Assembly: GCA_001443495.1 (NCBI GenBank)
Contig: LDXR01000015.1
Span: forward strand, 13,728 to 77,727
DNA from: a candidate division NC10 bacterium CSP1-5
Lineage (GTDB): Bacteria > Methylomirabilota > Methylomirabilia > Methylomirabilales > CSP1-5
Reading direction: 5' to 3'
DNA length: 64,000 nucleotides
In this document: in pieces, positions 9,601 through 16,591 of the stretch
Layout: each line of letters opens with the position of its first letter
How positions within the stretch are numbered: the stretch's first letter is position 1
Position numbers and translations under genes: made by a program
Notes under the pieces: model-generated
Seen by the model: the letters and a program-made list of their open reading frames with translations, nothing else
Databases searched by the model: none
Told to the model about the DNA's origin: nothing

Positions 9601-10123
9601 CGTCCCAGGAGATTCGCATGAGTTCGTCCGTGCCCCGACTGTCGAACCTGTACTTGGTCTTGTTTGCGGGCGTCAGGTCGGGGAAGCCGTCGTCGGCCCA
9701 CCGCTTCCAGCCTTTACGGACCAAGGGGTATTTCACCCGGTAGGGACCGTAGACCCTTCGGTGCAACGTGTATCCCTTGAGGCATCCCCTCGGGTTCCAG
9801 TGGGGGGTTGCCTTGTTGCCGTAGAGGTCGGCGTAGCGGCTGACGTCGTAGTTCTGCTCGATCCGCATCACCACGCCGTTTCGGACATACGCCCTCAGTC
9901 GGCAGGCATGCGTATCGTTGGGCGAGCAGACGAAGGTAAACGTGCGATCGTAGCCGTACTGATCCCGGTAGATCCGTTCCCACCCTCGATCCGGGTACTC
10001 CGAGAGGGGATTGCCCACCTCGACGGCGGGCTGGAGCAGCCGGAGAGCCCAGGCGTCATCGGCGAGGAAGGCGGTGGCACCGGTCGCGGCCGCTTTCAGA
10101 AAAGTCCTGCGGGTGATTTCCAT
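6680..10123 (-). CDS. nxrA: nitrite oxidoreductase alpha subunit, periplasmic NxrA type
   Basis: Molybdo-bis-MGD catalytic subunit, 1147 aa, matching the length I know for Nitrospira NxrA. The N-terminal TRRTFLKAAATGA is a Tat signal, placing the enzyme in the periplasm. FS0 ligands are Cys66-x3-Asp70-x3-Cys74 and Cys114 (NPRGC); NarG has His-x3-Cys-x3-Cys, so the first two ligands differ. The molybdenum-ligand Asp274 lies in NYTWHGDQAPGHP, aligned to the NarG ligand in YCDLPP. Likely reaction: nitrite oxidation to nitrate, reversible. It heads the nxrA-orf91-nxrB-chaperone-nxrC group. Periplasmic NarG or a (per)chlorate reductase are related alternatives. Confidence 0.9.
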   Translation of the reverse strand: MEITRRTFLKAAATGATAFLADDAWALRLLQPAVEVGNPLSEYPDRGWERIYRDQYGYDRTFTFVCSPNDTHACRLRAYVRNGVVMRIEQNYDVSRYADLYGNKATPHWNPRGCLKGYTLHRRVYGPYRVKYPLVRKGWKRWADDGFPDLTPANKTKYRFDSRGTDELMRISWDDAYSYIAKGMIQIARRYSGEEGVRRLREQGYPEEMIRETHGAGTRTFKCRGGMGLLGVIGKYGMYRFANTLALLDVHVRGVGPDQALGGRTWSNYTWHGDQAPGHPYSHGLQGSDVDLNDFRFSKLHIQCGKNLIENKMPESHFFNELMERGAKIVVITPEYSPPAAKADYWIPIRPNTDTALFLGLTKILMEERHYDAAFVKRFTDFPLLVRTDTLKRLRAHEVFPGYRGRLPENGPSFTIQGLTKEQYEKLGDFVVFDAKSQSLKPLTREDVGDRLAQQGTDPTLDWQGKVKLADGTEVEAMTLWAMYTIHLKDYDLDTVHEITHSPKELIQRLARDIATIKPVAIHIGEGINHWFHATLSNRAFYLPLMLTGNIGVPGAGSHTWAGNYKAALFQGSSWSGPGFKGWVAEDPFNPNLDPNAPGQAVKVKGYTKDEEPAYWNHGDLPLIVNTPKYGRKVFTGLTHMPTPTKVMFFNNVNLINNAKHVYEMLKNVNPRVEMIISVDIEMTASIEYADFALPANSWMEFQTPEITASCSNPFLQIWKGGIKPLYDSKDDVTILAELAQKLGAIVNDHRFAAYWRFALEGRPEVYIQKLLDTSSTTAGYRVDEIMAGKYGEPGACLMLFRTYPRVPFWEQVHDSDPFYTDTGRLHAYCDIPEAIEYGENFIVQREGPEATPYLPNVIVSTNPYIRPEDYGISPDAMHWDERTVRNIKMAWADAKRTTNPLWEKGYRFFFLTPKTRHRVHSQWSVCDWNQIWDSNFGDPYRMDKRMPGVGDHQLHMNPQAAKDLGINDGDYVYLDANPADRPYIGWKPSDPFYRVSRCMVRVRYNPAYPYQVVMMKHAPYIATERTVKAHETRPDGLALSETGYQANLRYGSQQSLTRNWHMPMHQTDTLFHKAKATMSFLFGGEADNHALNTVPKETLVKVTKAEDGGMRGKGIWEPARTGFTPGNESDFMKRYLAGEIVQIKKR

Positions 10124-10214
10124 ACGTCATCCCCCTTTCACCGGGATCCGGTTCTTGCCATCCCGCTCGTTTCGTAATGCTCGATATAAAGCGCGGACTG
10201 GTTCGGGGACCCTT

Positions 10215-11135
10215 TCAACGCGTCCCCTGGCAGACGGTATATCCTTCCACGCATCGCTCGCACGCGCCGAGCTCCGGTTGCCATTCCGGAAAGTCACACT
10301 GGATCAGTTCCACCAGCGGGAGCGGGATCTCTCCGCTTCCCTGTCGGAAGGACCGGGAGGGGAAGCGGCAGAGCGGGCAGCGGGAGCCCGGGAGCGAACG
10401 AATGGTCCCCTCCCACGCCTCGAAGAGGGCTCGACCCGGCTCGGTCGCCATTTCCAAGAGTTGCGGGTGCGATGGCCGGGGCATGTCCCAGGTTCGTCTA
10501 AAGGCCTTCTCCAGCAAGGGAGCGGGAACTCCCCGGTACTGGGCCTCGAACTCCGCCCGGCGTTGGGCCTCGGCGGCGACCGTCTCGCGCCCAGCCTGGA
10601 TGAGGCGGCTATCGATGGTGATGTCCCACAACAGGCGGTAGCGATCTCGAACGAGCGGCTCCTCGGCTAGGTGGATCCCGGGAATCCCCTCGGTGTGCTC
10701 ATAGGCGAAGGTCGGATCCAGCACATCGCTCAGGTGGGTCAGCTCGTGGCGGAGGAGTCGGGTGAGACTGAGCGGGTCAAGAAAGCGACGAGGGAGCAGG
10801 CGGAGGATCGCTGCGGTCCGCCCTGGAAACTGCAGGTCGGCCCCTTCATCCCTAGCGCCCGGGGCCCGCACGACCCACAGGGTCTGGATGTGCTCGCGAA
10901 GCTCGGGAAACTCCGTGAAGGCCGCTTCGATCGGCGCCGCAAGATTCCACCGGCGGAACAGGCGTCGGTGGATCTGCTGGAAAGCCTCCTCACGCGCGGC
11001 GAGGTCGAGGCGGTATGCGGCATCGGTGAGGGCGTGGTACTCGTGGGTAAAGTGCAAATCACCGGTCGCCTCGCGTTCCTGGATCAGCGCCGAGACAACC
11101 GCATCGAGGAGGACCGGCTCATACCGAATCTGCAT
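10215..11135 (-). CDS. unknown protein with HExxH motif and C-terminal CxxC pairs
   Basis: A 306-aa protein I cannot assign. It has His130-Glu131-Leu-Thr-His134 in a helix (LLRHELTHLSD), the classical zinc-metallopeptidase motif. The C-terminal third has two cysteine pairs (CPLC and CERC) that could form a zinc ribbon. No signal peptide or membrane segment is seen. Its start lies inside the end of the Rrf2 regulator gene (17-bp overlap) and nxrA follows 91 bp downstream. It could be a metallopeptidase or a metal-binding maturation factor for NXR. Conservation of the third metal ligand cannot be judged here. Confidence 0.75.
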   Translation of the reverse strand: MQIRYEPVLLDAVVSALIQEREATGDLHFTHEYHALTDAAYRLDLAAREEAFQQIHRRLFRRWNLAAPIEAAFTEFPELREHIQTLWVVRAPGARDEGADLQFPGRTAAILRLLPRRFLDPLSLTRLLRHELTHLSDVLDPTFAYEHTEGIPGIHLAEEPLVRDRYRLLWDITIDSRLIQAGRETVAAEAQRRAEFEAQYRGVPAPLLEKAFRRTWDMPRPSHPQLLEMATEPGRALFEAWEGTIRSLPGSRCPLCRFPSRSFRQGSGEIPLPLVELIQCDFPEWQPELGACERCVEGYTVCQGTR

Positions 11136-11544
11136 CCTCTCCTCCGTTCTGGGCCAGGCTGGCGAGGGTCATGGTCTCCAGGAACTCGGTGAGGTAGGGC
11201 TTGATCTCGCGCCAGCCGGCATGAAGAAGGCACGGGTTCCTGTCACCGCATCGACGCCCCCAGAAGATACAGCGTTCGGTGAGATCTGCTCCCTCGATCG
11301 CCTCCAGCACCTCCCGGAGGCGGATCTGGGAGGGGGCGCGGGCCAGGCAATACCCGCGCTGACGTCCGCGGAAAGACTGGAGCACTCCGTGCCGCGCAAG
11401 CTTCTGAAGGGTCTTGGCCAGGAAGCCGACCGGCAGATCCTTCGCCTCGGCGATCTGGTGCAGCGTCAGGACCGTCGCCGGCGGCTGCTGAGCCAAGTAA
11501 ATCATGGCCTTCAGTCCGTATTCGCTCTCGCGGCTGAGATGCAT
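11119..11544 (-). CDS. Rrf2-family Fe-S transcriptional regulator (NsrR/IscR-like)
   Basis: A 141-aa winged-helix regulator starting MHLSRESEYGLKAMIYLA, the standard Rrf2 N-terminus. Three cysteines at 92, 99 and 105 match the IscR/NsrR cluster-binding positions (92, 98, 104 in IscR), so it probably carries an Fe-S cluster and senses NO, redox or iron status. A GGGGAG site precedes the ATG. It overlaps the upstream membrane-protein gene by 34 bp and the downstream HExxH gene by 17 bp. Its position upstream of nxrA makes it the best candidate local regulator. Confidence 0.88.
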   Translation of the reverse strand: MHLSRESEYGLKAMIYLAQQPPATVLTLHQIAEAKDLPVGFLAKTLQKLARHGVLQSFRGRQRGYCLARAPSQIRLREVLEAIEGADLTERCIFWGRRCGDRNPCLLHAGWREIKPYLTEFLETMTLASLAQNGGEDADSV

Positions 11545-12044
11545 GGGGCTCCCCTGCCATCATCAATAATGACTGTAGCTGTCACGCCCTGAGGTGGCGA
11601 GGAGAGGACCGGATAGTCGAGGGAATGCCCTGGCTCGATCACACCACGATGAAGGAGGGAATAGTGCCGGTAGCGCGCCGGCATGTGGGATCCGACCGAG
11701 GCGATCCCCATTACGAGCAGAAGGAGCGCCACGCGGGCTTCCCAGAAGAAGGGGATCACGAGCAGGAGGGCGAGCTTGACCAGCACCATGATCCCCTTTC
11801 CCAGGAAAACCCAGTAGAAACCAACCGCATAGATCTCTAGTGCCATCAGCCCCAGGCCACTGAGGATGGTGAGGTAGAGGGACACCAACAGCCTTTCCGC
11901 TTCAACGCCAAAGGTGTGACCACCCAGTAGTATTCCAAAGGCGGCTAGGTGAACGGCGCGCAACGCGATGGACATCGCCCGTGATCGGGGCAGGAAGCGC
12001 ATTCGCTCGGGAAGAAACCAGCGACGTCCTCCCTCAATCATCAT
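11511..12044 (-). CDS. small polytopic membrane protein of unknown function
   Basis: A 177-aa protein with about four hydrophobic helices (roughly residues 24-45, 50-72, 75-97 and 103-122), then a soluble tail containing a YRHYSLLHRG segment. Helix order and length loosely recall the CopD-like membrane proteins elsewhere in this window (17623-18027 and 29936-30421), but the similarity is weak. It begins the operon-like string that continues with the Rrf2 regulator. ATG at 12044 or 12041 are both possible. Confidence 0.65.
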   Translation of the reverse strand: MMIEGGRRWFLPERMRFLPRSRAMSIALRAVHLAAFGILLGGHTFGVEAERLLVSLYLTILSGLGLMALEIYAVGFYWVFLGKGIMVLVKLALLLVIPFFWEARVALLLLVMGIASVGSHMPARYRHYSLLHRGVIEPGHSLDYPVLSSPPQGVTATVIIDDGRGAPCISAARANTD

Positions 12045-12117
12045 CTACACCTTCTACCTTAACTGATGCATCTCCGGTCTCAACAGACCTTTCGGCTCTC
12101 TTGACTCTAAAGATAAG

Positions 12118-12178
12118 GCGCGCGAGATTCTCGCGCAATGACACCGGTCGGTCCGAACCATGATCTGCGTCATGGTTC
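12118..12178. promoter_or_regulatory. two inverted repeats in the coxA1 / 11511-12044 intergenic region
   Basis: The 240-bp gap 12045-12284 has no gene. It contains a GCGCGAGA/TCTCGCGC palindrome at about 12119-12136 and a perfect 9-bp inverted repeat, GAACCATGA and TCATGGTTC with a 6-bp spacer, at 12155-12178. On the minus strand both lie after the end of coxA1 and before the start of the membrane-protein/Rrf2 genes. They could be terminator or operator sites; no T-tract follows either. Confidence 0.4.
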
Positions 12179-12284
12179 TTGAAAGTGCGGACCGCGGCCT
12201 ACCGGGGTGTCTTGGGGCGCGTGTGGGTGGGAAGAGGAAGCGGCGAACGGTAGAGGTGGGTGTAGCAGGCGGGTGTCGGACCTC

Positions 12285-14021
12285 CTACCCGGCTGTCGCC
12301 GGTCGCGCTTGCACCGGGCGGTCCTGGGGGAACCAGTCCTCGGGGGCCTCCGGTGAGCTGTACTCGTAGGGGCCACGGTGGACCACCGGGATGACCTCGA
12401 AGTTGCTGTGGGGGGGCGGTGACGGGGTGGTCCACTCTAACGTATTGGCCGCCCAGGGATTCGAAGCCGCTTTTTCGCCCGCCCAGAGGCTCCAGAGGAA
12501 GTTGACGACGAAGGGGAGCTGGCCCAAGAAGAGGAGGATCGCGCCGATCGTGATGAAGATGTTGAGCGGCTGGAGCGGCTTCAGGAAGTCATACTGCAGG
12601 GGGTTCGCGATCCGCCGCATCATCCCTCCGGCGCCGAGGAAGAACATGGGAAAGAAGACGGCGTTGAAGAATACGAAGGTCATCCAGAAATGAATCTTCC
12701 CCAGGGTCTCGTGCATCATGCGGCCGAACATTTTTGGGTACCAGTAGTAGATCGCGGCGAAACCGCCGAAGAAAATCGCGCTGAACAGTGTGTAGTGGAA
12801 GTGAGCCACGACGAAGTAGGTGTCGTGGATGTAGATGTCGGCGGGTGCCGAGCCGTTGAAGATGCCGGTCAGGCCCCCCACGATGAAGACGGTCAGGGTC
12901 CCCAGGGCAAAAAGCATCGGTGTCGGGAACCGGATCGATCCCCGCCAGAGGGTGGCGATCATGGCGAAGACGATGATGGCGAACGGGACGGAGATGAGGA
13001 TCGTGGTGATACTGAACGGCATCGCCAGCCGGGGATCCATGCCGCTCGGGAACATATGGTGGGCCCAGACGAGGAAGCTCAGGAGGCCCGCGGCGATGGT
13101 CGAGTAGACGATGGGGCGATAGCCGAAGATCGGCTTTCGGGAAAAGACGGGGAGGATCTCCAGCGAGGCGCCCATCCCGGGCAGCATGATGACGTAGACC
13201 TCCGGGTGGCCGAAGAACCAGAAGAGGTGTTGCCACAGGAGCGGTTGGCCGCCGCCCTCCGGCAGGAAGAAGCTGGTCCCCGCCAGCCGGTCAAGCAGCA
13301 GCATCACGGCCCCTGCGATGAGGGGTCCCACGGAGAGCATGAACAGGACGGCGGCGGTGAACTGCATCCAGATCATGAGGGGCAGTCGGAATAGGGAAAG
13401 GCCGGGCGCCCGCATGTTGATGGTGGTCGTGAGAAAGTTGATTCCACCCATGAGGAATGAGGCGAACTCGAGGGCGAGGGCGATGATCCACAGGTTCTGT
13501 CCCCACTCCACCCCCGTGTAGATCGCTTTGGCGGAAAGGGGCGGATAGGCGGTCCAACCCGAGGCCGCGGCGCCACCGGGGACGAAGAAGGAAATGAGGA
13601 GCACGAGGGAGGACAGGGCCAGAGTCCAGACAGAGAGCATGTTGAGTCGGGGGAAGGCCATGTCCCGGGCGCCGATCATGAGGGGGATGAGAAAGTTGCC
13701 GAACGCTCCCAAGAGAATGGGCATGGCGACGAAGAAGACCATGATCGTGCCATGCATCGTCACCACCATGTTGTAAAACTCGGGGGGCACGATGCCCCCG
13801 ACCATGGAGGGCTCGGGTACCCAGCCGAACCCCGGCACCGCCGTGTCAGGATACGCCAGTTGCCACCGCATCACATAGGCCAGCAGGCCCCCCACGATGG
13901 CCCAGAAGAGCCCGATGGCGAGGTACTGCTTGGCGATCGTCTTATGATCTGTGGAGAAGACATACGTGCGCCAGAGGCCCAGCGCCTCGTCATGGGCATG
14001 GGGCTTTATGGACTCGCTCAT
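12285..14021 (-). CDS. haem-copper oxidase subunit I, K-channel lysine missing (CoxA1)
   Basis: A 578-aa A-type subunit I. All metal ligands are present: His90 and His409 (low-spin haem), His407 (high-spin haem), His272, His321 and His322 (CuB). Tyr276 follows in HPEVY, the cross-linked Tyr position. D-channel residues Asn109, Asp120, Asn127 and Glu274 are conserved. The K-channel stretch, VPTGIK in Rhodobacter, reads VPFAII: Thr359 is replaced by Phe347 and Lys362 by Ile350. The paralogue at 31379-33136 keeps the lysine. It overlaps coxB1 by 4 bp (ATGA), and no subunit III follows. Oxygen reduction by a standard mechanism is therefore uncertain. Confidence 0.92.
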   Translation of the reverse strand: MSESIKPHAHDEALGLWRTYVFSTDHKTIAKQYLAIGLFWAIVGGLLAYVMRWQLAYPDTAVPGFGWVPEPSMVGGIVPPEFYNMVVTMHGTIMVFFVAMPILLGAFGNFLIPLMIGARDMAFPRLNMLSVWTLALSSLVLLISFFVPGGAAASGWTAYPPLSAKAIYTGVEWGQNLWIIALALEFASFLMGGINFLTTTINMRAPGLSLFRLPLMIWMQFTAAVLFMLSVGPLIAGAVMLLLDRLAGTSFFLPEGGGQPLLWQHLFWFFGHPEVYVIMLPGMGASLEILPVFSRKPIFGYRPIVYSTIAAGLLSFLVWAHHMFPSGMDPRLAMPFSITTILISVPFAIIVFAMIATLWRGSIRFPTPMLFALGTLTVFIVGGLTGIFNGSAPADIYIHDTYFVVAHFHYTLFSAIFFGGFAAIYYWYPKMFGRMMHETLGKIHFWMTFVFFNAVFFPMFFLGAGGMMRRIANPLQYDFLKPLQPLNIFITIGAILLFLGQLPFVVNFLWSLWAGEKAASNPWAANTLEWTTPSPPPHSNFEVIPVVHRGPYEYSSPEAPEDWFPQDRPVQARPATAG

Positions 14022-14746
14022 GGCCTTCTATCCTCCGGCTCACCGCTGATCGCTGACAGCCGAGCGCTGCTGCTCTGCGGGGAGGGCCAGGTGCGCTTCA
14101 GCCATGCCTCGTAGTCGTCGGCGGAGTGGACGGTGAGGTGCCCCACCATGCCTGAGTGCCCGAATCCGCACAGCTCAGCGCAAGGAATTTCGTACACCCC
14201 GGGCTTGGTGGCTTCAAACCAGGCCTCGATCTCTCGGCCCGGTACGACATCCTGCTTCAGGCGCAGGTTGGGGAGAAAGAAGCTGTGGATCACATCCTTC
14301 GATTTCAGGGTCACGCGCGCGACCTTACCGACGGGGACGTGTAACTCGTTGTCCAATTGCAAATCATCCGCCGTCCCGAACTGCCCGTCCGGCCCAGGAT
14401 AGAGGATCTCCCAATTGAACTGCTTGGCGGTCAATTGGACCCGGACATCAGCAGGGGGCATGTGGCCCTTGACCGCCTCCCAGACCTCCGCCCCACGAAA
14501 GTCGATCCAGAGATCCAGTCCCAAAACGATCACCACTGGAACGAGAATCCAGGCGCTCTGGTCTAAGGTGTTTCCATGGACGTAGGTGGCCGGGCGGCCT
14601 TCGCGGCGGCGATACAGGAAGAGGAACAGGACAATGGTTCCAAGCGTAAGGAAAAACCAGGCCCCGGTGATGTAATAGATCAGATACAGAATGGAGTCGA
14701 TATCTCCACCGTAAGTAGAGACATTCTCGGGAAGCCAACTCAGCAT
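14018..14746 (-). CDS. cytochrome c oxidase subunit II with CuA (CoxB1)
   Basis: Delivers electrons from cytochrome c through CuA. Two N-terminal membrane helices are followed by a cupredoxin domain with CAELCGFGHSGM (two Cys, His, Met) and an upstream His in VIHSFFLP. An inserted loop PGPDGQFGTADD precedes the DNELHVP strand, as in the second copy. I chose ATG at 14746 because MLSWLPENVSTYGG aligns with the start of CoxB2. An upstream ATG at 14845 lacks a ribosome site. The C-terminal 20 residues are encoded by a 7-bp-period repeat (14041-14075), so the tail looks appended. Confidence 0.88.
   Translation of the reverse strand: MLSWLPENVSTYGGDIDSILYLIYYITGAWFFLTLGTIVLFLFLYRRREGRPATYVHGNTLDQSAWILVPVVIVLGLDLWIDFRGAEVWEAVKGHMPPADVRVQLTAKQFNWEILYPGPDGQFGTADDLQLDNELHVPVGKVARVTLKSKDVIHSFFLPNLRLKQDVVPGREIEAWFEATKPGVYEIPCAELCGFGHSGMVGHLTVHSADDYEAWLKRTWPSPQSSSARLSAISGEPEDRRP
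14041..14075. repeat. heptameric degenerate tandem repeat inside coxB1 3' end
   Basis: Units on the plus strand: CACCGCT, GATCGCT, GACAGCC, GAGCGCT, GCTGCTC. The period is 7 bp with strong variation between units. It belongs to the same class as the intergenic repeats at 30440, 50378, 50465, 50521, 53815, 56149 and 63549. Confidence 0.6.
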
Positions 14747-14999
14747 TCGGAGATCTCCGGCGTTTTCGGGGTTCACGTGTAACAACCGGCCCGGATCAGG
14801 TCCGAGAATCCGACTGCCCCCCGCAGACAAGACCACACGTTTCATATCGTTTCAATGACGAGGGTCAGCGAGAAAGCTGATCCTGATCATGTCGATGCCG
14901 GGGACGGGCTGCCCCGTATGCGGGACCGAACTGGGCCCGCGAACAGGGCAACGCCTGTAGGATCTGCGTCTGGTTTGGTGGGGTGCGGCAGATCAGGCC

Positions 15000-15143
15000 T
15001 CAGAGAAGGGCCCGGAGTCGCTCCGGGGACTTGAGGATGAGGCGCCGCCCGTGCACTTCGAGGAGCCCTTCCTGACGGAATTGACTCAGGAGCCGCACGG
15101 CCGTCTCCGGGCTGAGACCGGCCAAAGCAGCAAGCTTCCCGCC
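15000..15143 (-). pseudogene. C-terminal HTH remnant of a Crp/Fnr-family regulator
   Basis: An open stretch ending with TGA at 15000-15002 encodes about 47 residues matching the winged-helix end of Crp/Fnr proteins (LAALAGLSPETAVRLL, then QEGLLEVHGRRLIL). A TAA at 15144-15146 lies directly upstream in frame, and only 50 bp separate it from the GYD gene, so the cyclic-nucleotide-like sensor domain is absent. It is most simply a truncated gene between coxB1 and the GYD gene. A short functional HTH from a TTG start is possible but unlikely. Confidence 0.6.
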
Positions 15144-15193
15144 TTATCGTGCCACTGGTTGAGGCGCAGCCTGACTCTGCCTCGCCGCTCTGG

Positions 15194-15487
15194 CTATGGG
15201 ATCCCCTTGAGGATTTCCGCCATCTCTTTGGCGGAATAGGCCCTCAGGGTCTCGGTCTTGACGTTCCCCAAGGTGCCCAGGGCCAACATGAGGCGGCTGA
15301 TGGTGTGGTCGTCCGGGGCCTCCATGATCACCACCACGTCGTACCGCCCCATGGTCCAATGAATCTCCCTGACCTTCACCTTGGTTTTCTGCGCGAGCGC
15401 CTGGAACGCCTCGGCCCGCCTGGTCGTCTCCTTGACCTTTCGGATCCCCTGATCGGTCCAATTGAGCAGGCTGACATATATCGGCAT
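15194..15487 (-). CDS. GYD-domain protein
   Basis: A 97-aa protein starting MPIYVSLLNWTDQGI and containing GRYDVVVIMEAPDD, the signature region of the GYD family (small alpha/beta proteins of unknown role). An AGGAGGG site sits just before the ATG at 15487; a longer upstream reading lacks one. It lies 159 bp after hemH on the same strand. No catalytic residues can be assigned. Confidence 0.8.
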   Translation of the reverse strand: MPIYVSLLNWTDQGIRKVKETTRRAEAFQALAQKTKVKVREIHWTMGRYDVVVIMEAPDDHTISRLMLALGTLGNVKTETLRAYSAKEMAEILKGIP

Positions 15488-15646
15488 CGCCCTCCTCCTT
15501 CTCTTGGCGCCTCTAATGCGCCCGGCCACTATACCTCGATCTCCAGTTCCTCGATCATCCGATGGCCCTCTGACCCCTTCTCCCCCGGGGGACCCGTTCA
15601 CGAAGATGGACGCATGCAGGGCCGGAGCTTCCCCGTCAACATGCTT

Positions 15647-16591
15647 TCAGAATCCGACGTTCTTTTCGCCGCGAGATGCGGCGGCGGTCGCCTGCAACAC
15701 CTCCTCGGCCAGTCCCTCGAGAAACTCGGGATCCAAGTTCAGCGACTCGGTCCGGCGGAGCGTGAGGCCGAGCTCCCGGGCTTTGGCCTGGGCCTCCAGG
15801 TCGATATCGTAGAGGATTTCCAGGTGATCGGCCACGAAGCCGATGGGAACCACCAGCACCTGCGAACGCCCTTCCCCTTTGAGGTCCTCGAGCACATCGA
15901 GGAGATCCGGCCCCAGCCAGGGAAACGGGGTCTTCCCGGCGCTCTGGTAGGCTCGGCGCCAGTGGGAGAGGGCCAGGCGCTCGGCCAGGGCTCGGGCCGT
16001 CTCCTCGAGACGCGTGGGATAGGGATCTTGCCTGGCGAGAATCCCCTCGGGGAGGCTGTGGGCCGTAAAGAGCACCACGGTCTGGTCGGCCCCCGGCGCG
16101 GGGAAAGCGGCCAGCTCTCGCTCAATTCTCCTCGCGAGAGCCGAGAGATAGAGAGGATTCAGGTGCCAGCTCCGGATGACGTGCGCCTTCACCTCCGGGT
16201 GCGCCTCGAGGACCTCTCGCGCGTACCGCAGGTAATCGTCGATGATCATTTTTGACTCATGGGGAGCCAGGACCAGGGCCACCATCTCATGAACACCATC
16301 GCGGAGCATCTCCGCCACTACCTCGGCGATGAAGGGCGGGGAGTGTTTCATGGCGAGATAGACCTGGAAGCGCCCCGGCGCCCTCCGATCGAGGGCCTCC
16401 TGAAGCGCCTTGGCCTGAGACTCGGTGATCTGATAGAGCGGCGACACCCCCCCGATGGCCTGGTAGCGTTCGGTGAGCTCCTCCACCTCTTCCTCGGTTG
16501 GCTTCCGTCCCCGGCGGATATGGGTGAAGTATGCCTCCACCTCGCCCAGGCTCCTCGGCGTCCCGTAGGCCATGAGCAGCACCCCGATCAT
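15647..16591 (-). CDS. hemH: ferrochelatase, coproporphyrin-type (CpfC-like)
   Basis: Inserts ferrous iron into a porphyrin. The 314-aa protein has LMAYGTP, THIRRGRKP, AIGGVSPLYQITESQ, TAHSLPEGI and GFVADHLEILYDID, closely resembling Bacillus subtilis HemH as I recall it. That enzyme acts on coproporphyrin III, so the same substrate is plausible here. The ATG at 16591 overlaps the hemE stop as ATGA, giving a coupled hemE-hemH unit like the start of the Bacillus hemEHY operon. No hemY follows. Protoporphyrin ferrochelatase remains possible. Confidence 0.9.
   Translation of the reverse strand: MIGVLLMAYGTPRSLGEVEAYFTHIRRGRKPTEEEVEELTERYQAIGGVSPLYQITESQAKALQEALDRRAPGRFQVYLAMKHSPPFIAEVVAEMLRDGVHEMVALVLAPHESKMIIDDYLRYAREVLEAHPEVKAHVIRSWHLNPLYLSALARRIERELAAFPAPGADQTVVLFTAHSLPEGILARQDPYPTRLEETARALAERLALSHWRRAYQSAGKTPFPWLGPDLLDVLEDLKGEGRSQVLVVPIGFVADHLEILYDIDLEAQAKARELGLTLRRTESLNLDPEFLEGLAEEVLQATAAASRGEKNVGF

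Noticed and set aside
6656-10177. A plus-strand open frame of 1173 codons
   Set aside because: It is the mirror of nxrA on the minus strand in GC-rich DNA; the minus-strand protein has Tat, Fe-S and molybdenum motifs, the plus-strand one has none.
12285-14021. CoxA1 as an NO reductase or NO dismutase
   Set aside because: It has the HPEVY Tyr, Glu274 and D-channel residues and a CuA subunit, which these enzymes lack; only the K-channel is changed.
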